Origin: Candidatus Dormiibacterota bacterium
GTDB taxonomy: Bacteria > Chloroflexota > Dormibacteria > Aeolococcales > Aeolococcaceae
Length of the DNA: 17,662 bases
Reading direction: 5' to 3'
Assembly: GCA_003135255.1 (NCBI GenBank)
Contig: PLAX01000223.1
Location: 1 to 17,662, forward strand
A program made the position numbers and the translations under genes. Every line of letters starts with the position of its first letter. The stretch's first letter is position 1. The notes beneath the pieces were generated by a model. That model saw nothing but the letters and a program-made list of their open reading frames with translations. It was not told the origin of the DNA and did no database searches. Below, piece after piece: positions 1-5,332 of this stretch.

Positions 1-198
1 GGCCAGGCGGTGGTCCGGGTTCTGGGCGGGCGTTCGACCGGAGACCCCGGTCGCGGCGCGGTGATGCGCCTCGAAGAGGTGGACCTCGACAGCCTCGGCC
101 CGCGGGTGCTCGCGCTGGGGCCCGTCTACTTCGTGGGCGAGCTGCTGGCCACCCTCGACATCGACTGCGAACGGAGCTTCAGGGCTTCCCGCCAGTGA
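1..198 (+). CDS. C-terminal part of an unrecognised protein (5' end outside the window)
   Basis: The reading frame is open from the first base to a TGA at 196-198 and gives about 65 residues, so this is the 3' end of a gene that starts upstream. A possible in-window ATG exists in codon 22 and GTG codons occur earlier, but none has a convincing ribosome-binding site. The visible tail mixes basic and hydrophobic residues (ending near LDIDCERSF) and I do not recognise a family. It converges on the histidine phosphatase gene and the two 3' ends overlap by 20 nt. An overlap of this kind is common in compact genomes but also weakens the case that this frame is coding. Confidence is moderate because only a short piece is visible. 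Confidence 0.45.
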   Translation, partial: GQAVVRVLGGRSTGDPGRGAVMRLEEVDLDSLGPRVLALGPVYFVGELLATLDIDCERSFRASRQ

Positions 199-817
199 GG
201 TGGGAGGTGTCGTTCCAGAGCCAGATGGCGGGGTGCTCCCGCTCGTACCCGAGGACGGAGACCGCCGCCGGGGAGAGCGCCAGGGACTCCGCGGTGAGAG
301 CGGGGAGGGCGCACCAGCGCGCCGTCAAGATGCGCAGGAAGTGCCCGTGGGCAAAGAGGGCGACATCCCCCGCCACCCCGCGGACCCGCTCGATCACAGA
401 GTCGGCCCGGTGTCCCACGTCGGCGAGCGTCTCCCCGCCGACCACCCCGTCCTTCCAGATCACCCAGCCCGGCCGTTCGGCACGGATCTCGTCGGCGGTG
501 CGGCCCTCGTAGGCCCCGTAGGCCCACTCCTGCATGTCGGGGTCGGGGCGTGCCCCTGCCATCAGACCGGCCAGCTCGCAGGTGCGGCGAGCCCGCTGGA
601 GGGGGCTGTAGAGGACCTCGGCGAACTTCCACGCCGCCAGGCGCGGGCCGAGCAGGCGGGCCTGGGCCTCACCCTCTCGATCGAGAGGAAGGTCCGTCCG
701 CCCGGTGTGGCGGCCGGCCCGGCTCCACTCCGTCTCGCCATGGCGGACCAGCAGGATCCGCTGGGCGAGGCCTCCCGGGCCCGGGCTGCCGGCGGAGCCC
801 GGCGGGGGCCCGATCAC
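179..817 (-). CDS. Histidine phosphatase (phosphoglycerate mutase-like) family protein
   Basis: The 212-residue product belongs to the histidine phosphatase superfamily, cytoplasmic enzymes that transfer a phosphoryl group to a catalytic histidine. The N-terminal RHGETEW motif (catalytic His at about residue 26) is followed by the substrate-loop residues RTDLPL. An SPLQRARRT segment, an acid-loop EW-GAYEG (Glu at about 97) and the second catalytic His in FAHGHFLR (His at about 157) complete the set. All key residues are therefore present. The GTG start was chosen because it overlaps the stop codon of the upstream membrane-protein gene as GTGA, a four-base overlap typical of translational coupling. 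The next Met is far inside the domain. No good Shine-Dalgarno is visible, which fits coupling. The substrate cannot be deduced; cofactor-independent mutase, phosphatase and SixA-like roles are all possible. Confidence 0.88.
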   Translation of the reverse strand: MIGPPPGSAGSPGPGGLAQRILLVRHGETEWSRAGRHTGRTDLPLDREGEAQARLLGPRLAAWKFAEVLYSPLQRARRTCELAGLMAGARPDPDMQEWAYGAYEGRTADEIRAERPGWVIWKDGVVGGETLADVGHRADSVIERVRGVAGDVALFAHGHFLRILTARWCALPALTAESLALSPAAVSVLGYEREHPAIWLWNDTSHLTGGKP

Positions 818-1191
818 CGGCTGGTGAGGTTCTTGCGTCCCGCGCCCGCACGGCGGCGCTTCCGCGGGGAGACGAGGAGGACGGCGCAGAGGAGGATGAC
901 GGCCCCGACGAAGGCGACGACGACGTCCTCGATGAGGCCGAGGAGACCAGCACCGGAGATCAGTGTGGGATCGACCTGATGGACGATCAATCCCCCGATC
1001 ACCGCCCCGGCCAGGCCGACGATGATGTCCATCAGGCAGCCGAGCCCGCTGCCGCGTACCAGGCGTCCCGCCAGCGCCCCCGAGATGAGCCCGATGAGGA
1101 GCCAGGTGAGGAGATGGTGGCCCACCAGCAACCCCGCCCAGACGGCGAGGATCACGACGATCAGCGCGGCGACGGCGACCAATCCCGGCAT
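814..1191 (-). CDS. GlsB/YeaQ/YmgE (transglycosylase-associated) family membrane protein
   Basis: This is a 125-residue, almost entirely hydrophobic protein. Residues about 30-72 carry the glycine-rich pattern of the Transgly_assoc family (GLISGALAGRLVRG, then GCLMDIIVGLAGAVIGG), small stress-associated inner-membrane proteins of unknown biochemical function. Four likely membrane helices are visible at about 3-24, 27-44, 50-71 and 86-108, ending in a basic RKRRR tail that should be cytoplasmic. Family members are usually 80-90 residues with three helices, so the first helix looks like an N-terminal addition. The gene leads a two-gene unit and its stop overlaps the start of the histidine phosphatase gene. 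A TACGGT -10 hexamer ends 7 nt before the ATG, suggesting a leaderless message. Confidence 0.82.
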   Translation of the reverse strand: MPGLVAVAALIVVILAVWAGLLVGHHLLTWLLIGLISGALAGRLVRGSGLGCLMDIIVGLAGAVIGGLIVHQVDPTLISGAGLLGLIEDVVVAFVGAVILLCAVLLVSPRKRRRAGAGRKNLTSR

Positions 1192-1198
1192 CCCCGCA

Positions 1199-1204
1199 AC
1201 CGTA
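1199..1204 (-). promoter_or_regulatory. Leaderless-type -10 element for the GlsB-family gene
   Basis: The minus strand reads TACGGT, matching TANNNT, with 7 nt (tgcgggg) before the ATG at 1191. A transcript starting about 7 nt downstream of a -10 box would begin at or next to the start codon. I see no convincing -35 hexamer. Confidence 0.45.
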
Positions 1205-1313
1205 CGACGTCAGAGGTCGGGCACGCCGCGCCAGTTCCACGGACGCCAGTCATCCCGGCCGCGACCGGGGGACCCCTCGACGCCCGGGTGCCCTCGGCCC
1301 GGCACCGCCCGCG

Positions 1314-1319
1314 TAGGAT
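1314..1319 (+). promoter_or_regulatory. Leaderless-type -10 element for the MscS-family gene
   Basis: TAGGAT matches TANNNT and lies 9 nt before the ATG at 1329. AGGA inside it could alternatively act as a weak, distant Shine-Dalgarno. The 137-nt gap between the two divergent genes otherwise shows no clear element. Confidence 0.4.
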
Positions 1320-1328
1320 GCCAGCCTG

Positions 1329-2225
1329 ATGCACTTCCTCCTTGCGACGACGGCGGCGACGACCTCGACGGCGGGGGCGTCGCCGGTCGCCGCCCCCTCC
1401 TGCCAGCTGAACAACCCGCTGCTGTGGGTCTGCCAGCAGATCCAGGACCGCGTCGGCGCCGGCAACGCCCTCGGGCCGCTGCTCCAGGACGTGCTCGACG
1501 GGATCCTCGTCTTCCTGCTGGTCCTGATCGCGGGGCAGGTGCTGCGCCGGCTGCTGGTGGCCGCGGCCGAGCGCAGGGCGGATCCGCAGATCCACGCCCT
1601 GACCCGCAATGTCATGACCATCCTCACCTGGGTCTTCGCGGCCGCCGGCGGGCTGGTGGCGGGCGGCGTGGACGTCCTCTGGGTGCTGACCTTCGGCGGC
1701 GTCTTCACCCTGGCCATCGGCCTCGCCTTCCAGGACCTGCTCCGCAACATCCTGGCCGGGATCTTCATCCTCCTGGAGAAGCCGTTCCGGATCGGCGACC
1801 ACGTCGCCATCGGCGACTGCGAGGGGGTGGTGCAGACCATCGCGCTACGGACCACGGCGCTCCGGACCGGGGATGGGCGTCTCGCGGTGATGCCCAACCT
1901 CACCGTCTTCACGAGCGTGATCCTCAACTCGACCGCGTATGACCAGCGGCGGTACAGCGTCACCCTCCCGGTCGAACCCGGGACCGATCTGCCGCGACTG
2001 ATGAAGGCGGCAGACGGCGCACTGGCGGCGGTCCCCGGCATCGCGAGCGATCCGCCGCCGAGTGTCCAGCCACGGGTGGAGCCGGATGGGCGGCGGGTGG
2101 TCGCGGTCAGCTTCTGGGTCGACTACCGCGCCCACGACCCCGACGCGATGAGCGGCGAGCTGCTGTCGCGGATCTGGGGCGACTCCGCCGGGAGCGCCGC
2201 CAGCGCTGCCAAAGGGAGAGCCTGA
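1329..2225 (+). CDS. MscS-family mechanosensitive ion channel
   Basis: The 298-residue product is a small-conductance mechanosensitive channel of the MscS family, which opens under membrane tension to release osmolytes during hypo-osmotic shock. A weakly hydrophobic N-terminus (1-24) is followed by likely helices at about 58-74, 96-113 and 118-148. The third runs into the family hallmark: a glycine/alanine-rich pore helix (AIGLAFQDLLRNILAGI) followed by LLEKPFRIGDHVAI at 148-161 and the VMPN loop at 187-190, which begins the cytoplasmic beta domain. The length is close to that of E. coli MscS (286 residues). The C-terminal alpha/beta vestibule is more divergent. The gene is monocistronic, diverges from the GlsB-family gene and converges on the L25 gene. 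Its neighbour being a stress-type membrane protein is consistent with an envelope or osmotic stress theme, but that is inference. Confidence 0.9.
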   Translation: MHFLLATTAATTSTAGASPVAAPSCQLNNPLLWVCQQIQDRVGAGNALGPLLQDVLDGILVFLLVLIAGQVLRRLLVAAAERRADPQIHALTRNVMTILTWVFAAAGGLVAGGVDVLWVLTFGGVFTLAIGLAFQDLLRNILAGIFILLEKPFRIGDHVAIGDCEGVVQTIALRTTALRTGDGRLAVMPNLTVFTSVILNSTAYDQRRYSVTLPVEPGTDLPRLMKAADGALAAVPGIASDPPPSVQPRVEPDGRRVVAVSFWVDYRAHDPDAMSGELLSRIWGDSAGSAASAAKGRA

Positions 2226-2297
2226 CCCGCCGGGGCGATGACGGGACGGCCGGCGTCCGCGATGGGAGACGTCTCGTGTCGGGTGGAAGAGTGACCC

Positions 2298-2329
2298 GGG
2301 GTGGCACGCCCTGCGGGTCGCGCCACCCC
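2298..2329. terminator. Strong GC-rich hairpin, possible terminator of mscS-type gene or of both converging genes
   Basis: GGGGTGGC at 2298-2305 pairs perfectly with GCCACCCC at 2322-2329. Inside, CG/CG and CCC/GGG pairs with one mismatch extend the stem, leaving a very small apical loop. No T-run follows on either strand, so it is not a canonical intrinsic terminator. Such U-poor hairpins are common 3' of genes in high-GC bacteria. Confidence 0.5.
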
Positions 2330-2414
2330 CCACTCTGGGTCTGACTGACCCCCGGCACCCCCCCCAAGGGGCGTCGCGCCGGAACTCTCATGCTCCCCGC
2401 CTGAGGCGCCCCGG

Positions 2415-2439
2415 CACGTCAGATGGTAGCTGTGACGTG
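2415..2439. repeat. Spaced inverted repeat CACGTCA-N11-TGACGTG
   Basis: CACGTCA at 2415-2421 and TGACGTG at 2433-2439 form a perfect 7-bp inverted repeat with an 11-nt spacer. It could be a hairpin arm of a non-coding RNA or a dimer-binding site, although neither flanking gene has its 5' end here. Confidence 0.45.
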
Positions 2440-2472
2440 TACGTGGCGACTCACGCGTTTTGACACCGTGAA

Positions 2473-2484
2473 GCCCCATGGGGC
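2473..2484. repeat. 12-bp perfect palindrome GCCCCATGGGGC
   Basis: The palindrome lies in the same convergent gap, 8 nt downstream of an isolated TTGACA. No function can be assigned from sequence alone. Confidence 0.4.
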
Positions 2485-2553
2485 CTGCCCGCCATGTTGT
2501 TGCGGAGGCTGCAGATGCGTGACCGGCCGTGGCCGGGTCGCGACCAGCCGCGG

Positions 2554-3201
2554 TCAGTCGGCCTCGGGCGTCTCCGGCTCGGCGACGGCCGGCTCGGCCT
2601 CGGCGGCCTCGGCAGCGGTCTCCTCGGTCGTGGCCGCCCGCACCGGAGCCACCTTTACCACCACGTCTTCGGGGTCGAGGTGGCCGGCCAGGGTCACGCC
2701 CTCGGGAAGCACGACGTCCCGGACGCGCACGGCGGCGTCCACCTCGGTCAGCCCGCTGACGTCCACGGCCAGGTGATCGGGCAGGTTGCCGGGCAGCGCC
2801 TCGACGCGCAGGGTGGCGAGGACCTGCTGCAGGGTTCCCAGCTTGAGCTCGGTCACCGCCGGAGCCTCGCCCACCGTGCGGATCGGAACGTCGACAGCCA
2901 GCCGCTCGCGCAAGTTGACCGCGAAGAAGTCGGCGTGCAGCGGCCGCGCCGTGCGGGGGTCGATCTGGAAGTCGTGGAAGAGCACCTTGCGGGCTCGGGC
3001 ACCATCGACGCTGAGATCGATGAGATGGGTGCGTCCGGCACGGTGCCACACCCGGACGATCTCAGCCGTGTCGGCGCAGATCGCCTGGGATGGCAGGTCG
3101 TGACCGTACAGGACCGCCGGTACCTGGCCGTGGCGGCGCACGGCCTGGACATGGCGTCCACGCTCGGAACGGGTGACGGCGGTGAGAGTCAGGTCTGCCA
3201 C
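2554..3201 (-). CDS. rplY: 50S ribosomal protein L25 (TL5/general stress protein CTC form)
   Basis: The 215-residue product is the long form of L25, which binds 5S rRNA in the large ribosomal subunit. Residues 4-92 form the 5S-binding domain: LTLTAVTRSERGR at the start, then the QVPAVLYG segment and the HDFQIDPRTARPLHADF region. Residues about 97-187 are the C-terminal beta domain typical of TL5/CTC proteins (RLAVDVPIRTVGEAPAV, then the LPEGVTLAGHLDPEDVV stretch). The last 28 residues are an acidic Ala/Glu/Pro tail, which is common in this family. Translation starts at GTG. The gene lies 20 nt downstream of the ADP-ribosylglycohydrolase-like gene, so read-through is possible, but its own TAGAGT -10 hexamer sits 9 nt before the GTG. 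Confidence 0.95.
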   Translation of the reverse strand: MADLTLTAVTRSERGRHVQAVRRHGQVPAVLYGHDLPSQAICADTAEIVRVWHRAGRTHLIDLSVDGARARKVLFHDFQIDPRTARPLHADFFAVNLRERLAVDVPIRTVGEAPAVTELKLGTLQQVLATLRVEALPGNLPDHLAVDVSGLTEVDAAVRVRDVVLPEGVTLAGHLDPEDVVVKVAPVRAATTEETAAEAAEAEPAVAEPETPEAD

Positions 3202-3210
3202 GAGGCCAGG

Positions 3211-3216
3211 ACTCTA
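3211..3216 (-). promoter_or_regulatory. Leaderless-type -10 element for the L25 gene
   Basis: The minus strand reads TAGAGT, ending 9 nt before the GTG at 3201 and lying wholly within the 20-nt gap behind the upstream gene. No Shine-Dalgarno of quality is present, so a private leaderless transcript would explain how this ribosomal gene is translated. Confidence 0.42.
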
Positions 3217-3221
3217 ACCTG

Positions 3222-4037
3222 TCAGGCCGGTCCCGCGTCCCCCGCGAACGAAACCGGGGTTCCCGACGCCTCCTCCAGCGCGGCCACGCGGGCCGCCACC
3301 GCCGCTGCCAGGGTGACGGCGCGGTGGGCGTGGGGAACTCCGGCCCGCCACCCCACGTCGAGACCGGCGGCGCCGAGATGGGCGCCGGCGAGTGCCCCGG
3401 CCAGGCTGACGGCGGCCCGCCGGCCCGTCCCCGCAGCGCACTGGATGGCGGCCTCGATCTGATCGGCACCGAACACGGCGGCGATCGCCAGATGAAGGGC
3501 TGCACCCGGATCGTCGTCGCCCTCCGCAGCAGGAAGGTCGCCGCCGATGCGGAGGCGCTCGAGGAGGGCGAAGGGGGCGTCCTCGAGGAGGGACTGGTAC
3601 ACCCGCACCACGGAGGTGGCGAGATCGAAGCGGGTCAGGTCCGCGATGAGCAGCGCGGCAGCGATGGCGGCGACCGCCGTCCCCTCGTCGGCCCCGGCGA
3701 GGGCGGCCACGCGGTAGGCGTCCCGGCGCACCCGGGGGCGGTCGAGGGGTGCCAGCAGGCCAAAGGGGACCGCCCGGAGCAGCAGGCCGGCGGGCCCCGC
3801 CTGGGAGGAGCCGGCGAGGCCCCTGCGGCGGAGATCGTCGGCGTCGAAGCCGCCCACGCTGGCGATCGAATCGGCGACCTCGAGGAGGTCGCCCGCCGCA
3901 GCGGGCGCCTGAGCAGCTCGCTCACCGGCCAGGGCACCGAGAAAGGCGGCCTCGATCCGGGCGCTGTAGGCGCTCCCCTGGTGGTCGGGGAGCTCGGGGG
4001 GCGCGGCGGTCTCCCGCACCGCCTCGTCGCCACTCAT
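3222..4037 (-). CDS. ADP-ribosylglycohydrolase-fold protein with apparently lost metal-binding motifs
   Basis: The 271-residue protein shows the layout of the ADP-ribosylglycohydrolase family, which uses two Mg ions to hydrolyse ADP-ribose bonds on proteins. RIEAAFLGALAGERAAQ (27-43) aligns in position with the family's GALLG-AxGDALG start. The segment GGFDADDLRRRGL (62-74) follows, then GPAGLLLRAVPFGLLAP (81-97, equivalent to the gnGaxMRxaPlGl helix) and an Ala-rich helix (119-133). The end is LAGALAGAHLGAAGL (212-226, equivalent to the AIAGALAGAxxG end). The metal-binding Asp residues are not where expected: GDALG reads GERAA, the TDDT position has no counterpart, and GGDTDT before the last helix reads GTGRRA. 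It is therefore probably a non-catalytic relative; the family call rests on pattern recognition. It starts a unit with L25 20 nt downstream. GTG at codon 7 is an alternative start. Confidence 0.62.
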   Translation of the reverse strand: MSGDEAVRETAAPPELPDHQGSAYSARIEAAFLGALAGERAAQAPAAAGDLLEVADSIASVGGFDADDLRRRGLAGSSQAGPAGLLLRAVPFGLLAPLDRPRVRRDAYRVAALAGADEGTAVAAIAAALLIADLTRFDLATSVVRVYQSLLEDAPFALLERLRIGGDLPAAEGDDDPGAALHLAIAAVFGADQIEAAIQCAAGTGRRAAVSLAGALAGAHLGAAGLDVGWRAGVPHAHRAVTLAAAVAARVAALEEASGTPVSFAGDAGPA

Positions 4038-4043
4038 GCCCGA

Positions 4044-4049
4044 ACGGTA
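4044..4049 (-). promoter_or_regulatory. Leaderless-type -10 element for the ADP-ribosylglycohydrolase-like gene
   Basis: The minus strand reads TACCGT, ending 6 nt before the ATG at 4037. It overlaps by two bases the oppositely oriented TATCCT that serves the divergent gene, within a 24-nt gap. Confidence 0.4.
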
Positions 4050-4053
4050 TCCT
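4048..4053 (+). promoter_or_regulatory. Leaderless-type -10 element for the small membrane-protein gene
   Basis: TATCCT is the hexamer closest to TATAAT among those found (T, A, T and the final T match). It ends 8 nt before the ATG at 4062. Any -35 would lie inside the coding start of the opposite gene, and none is clear. Confidence 0.45.
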
Positions 4054-4061
4054 GTCGAGCC

Positions 4062-4451
4062 ATGGCAACGTTGGACCAGGTGCGCGCTGTCTCGTCACCG
4101 CTGGTCAAGGCCGTCGTCAAGAGCGCAGGGCTGTCGCGAGTCGGTCGCCACCCCCTGGCCCCCGCCGCGGTGCGGGTGGAAAGGACGAGCGCCCGGCGTG
4201 GCGACGAGTCGGCGGACCAGACGGCGATCACGGTCTGGCTGGGCGAGGGGCCCTCGCTGCCGGTTCCCGGCGTCTCCCGCTCCCCCTGGAGAACGGCCGC
4301 GGGTGTGGGCATCACCCTGATCGGAGCGGCCGCGCTCGCCGCCGCCTCCACCCTGGCGGCACAGCGAGAGCAGGACCGGCGGCGGCTGGCGGCACGTCCG
4401 GTGGCCGCGCTCCCGACCTCCTCCCACGGCAACCGCCCCGCCGGCGACTGA
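4062..4451 (+). CDS. Small single-pass membrane protein, unrecognised
   Basis: This encodes 129 residues with no family I recognise. The N-terminal ~77 residues are hydrophilic and basic (VKAVVKSAGLSRVGRH, then a charged Arg/Asp stretch around residues 40-52). A single hydrophobic segment, GVGITLIGAAALAAASTLAA at about 81-100, could span the membrane, followed by a basic juxtamembrane patch (REQDRRR) and a short polar tail. By the positive-inside rule the C-terminus is probably cytoplasmic. The start was chosen at the first ATG after a TATCCT -10 box; GTG at 4080 is an alternative. The long upstream extension of this frame is antisense to the ADP-ribosylglycohydrolase-like gene and was rejected. 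The gene converges on the DUF1444-like gene with 12 nt between stops. Confidence 0.6.
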   Translation: MATLDQVRAVSSPLVKAVVKSAGLSRVGRHPLAPAAVRVERTSARRGDESADQTAITVWLGEGPSLPVPGVSRSPWRTAAGVGITLIGAAALAAASTLAAQREQDRRRLAARPVAALPTSSHGNRPAGD

Positions 4452-4463
4452 CCCGTCCTCCCG

Positions 4464-5306
4464 TCAGCGGCGCAGCCAGCCGAGCAGCTCGAAGCCGTCC
4501 TTGCGGGGCGCCGCCTCCAGCTCGCGGAGGGAGGCGCCATCGGTGACCAGGATGCCGCGGGAGACCGGGTTCATCGCCTCCCGCCAGGCTCGCACCACGC
4601 GCATCCGGAATCGGTCCGCGCTGGGCAGCCCGGCAGGGACGGCGAGCACCTCGGAGCGGTCGGGCAGCGCCAGCAGCACGTCCCCCCCGGACCGCTCGGC
4701 GAACGCGGCCAGGACCTCGGCGACCAGGAGGACGCTCCCCTGGAAGAGGATGTCGCTGCCGAGCCTCCAGCCGTCGGCGGGAATCCGCTCCGCGCCGCGA
4801 ATCCGCTCCGGGAGCGAGGAGAAACGAGCCCGCGTGTTGGCGTCGGCGTGGGCGCGAGCGGCGGCATCGTCCAGCCCGGCGGCGGCGAGGTCGGCGGCCG
4901 GCACCCCGCGCATCAGCGAGCCCGGCATGGTCTCGGCGATGAACGCGACCATCTGCGCGCCGAGGGGCCGGGTGGTCAGCTCGGCCGCCCGGCTCAGGCC
5001 GTCGAGGTAGCGGACTCCGCGGACGCACCAGAGGAGCCGGCTCGGGCTCACGTCCACAGGGGCCCTCGGGCTGAGCTGGCGCTCCGCCCGCCGAACGTAG
5101 TCCGCGATGAGGGTCCCGGCACGCTCGGGCGCGCGCTCGCAGGCGTGGTGGAGCGTCCCGAGCGGAAGGGGGACGTCTACGCCGGACCCTCTGAGGCGCA
5201 GGGCGAAGGCCGCCTCGTCGATCACGACCTCGACCCCGCGGTAGCGCGATTGCAGCTGGAGCCGGATGCGCTCGGCAAACGCCTGGCGATCGGCCGGGTC
5301 GGACAT
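4464..5306 (-). CDS. DUF1444 (YtpQ-like) family protein
   Basis: The 280-residue soluble protein resembles DUF1444/YtpQ proteins, a family of unknown function. An N-terminal helix with LQLQSRYRGVEV leads to LPLGTLHHACERAPE and the helix TLIADYVRRAERQL (about 65-78), as in the family's 'L-N-Y…IIxxYV' region. The central MVAFIAETMPGSLMRGV (about 119-135) corresponds to the family's conserved 'FV-DLP-S-xYL' block. The C-terminal half contains DVLLALPDRSEVLAVPAG (213-230) and an AMNPVSRGILVTDG block. The assignment is by recalled pattern and is moderately secure. It is the last gene of the ABC transporter unit, 26 nt after the permease stop, so it is likely cotranscribed. No clear Shine-Dalgarno precedes the ATG (actctcccc), so the start is the least secure part. 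Confidence 0.68.
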   Translation of the reverse strand: MSDPADRQAFAERIRLQLQSRYRGVEVVIDEAAFALRLRGSGVDVPLPLGTLHHACERAPERAGTLIADYVRRAERQLSPRAPVDVSPSRLLWCVRGVRYLDGLSRAAELTTRPLGAQMVAFIAETMPGSLMRGVPAADLAAAGLDDAAARAHADANTRARFSSLPERIRGAERIPADGWRLGSDILFQGSVLLVAEVLAAFAERSGGDVLLALPDRSEVLAVPAGLPSADRFRMRVVRAWREAMNPVSRGILVTDGASLRELEAAPRKDGFELLGWLRR

Positions 5307-5332
5307 GGGGAGAGTCTGCCGCAGTCCGCCCG

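Larger units (their letters stand above)
2226..2553. other. Non-coding convergent intergenic region (328 nt) rich in inverted repeats
   Basis: This gap lies between the 3' ends of the MscS and L25 genes. Frames crossing it are only extensions of antisense shadows. It contains a strong hairpin (2298-2329), a spaced 7-bp inverted repeat (2415-2439), a 12-bp palindrome (2473-2484) and a short GC stem near the L25 stop (2523-2536). A TTGACA at 2460-2465 on the plus strand has no -10 at proper spacing. I see no tRNA cloverleaf and no known riboswitch core. Confidence 0.6.

Noticed and set aside
126..632. Minus-strand 168-codon frame overlapping the histidine phosphatase
   Set aside because: It is an out-of-frame shadow; the phosphatase frame carries all catalytic motifs and the coupled start.
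2460..2465. TTGACA as a promoter -35 on the plus strand
   Set aside because: No TANNNT-type hexamer lies 16-19 nt downstream (the expected place reads gcctgc), and the only gene downstream is on the opposite strand.
2423..2776. Possible Cys-rich peptide (CPPCCCGGCRC segment) read on the plus strand
   Set aside because: The frame runs on into antisense of the L25 gene, lacks a ribosome-binding site, and the cysteines arise from a GC-rich intergenic stretch.
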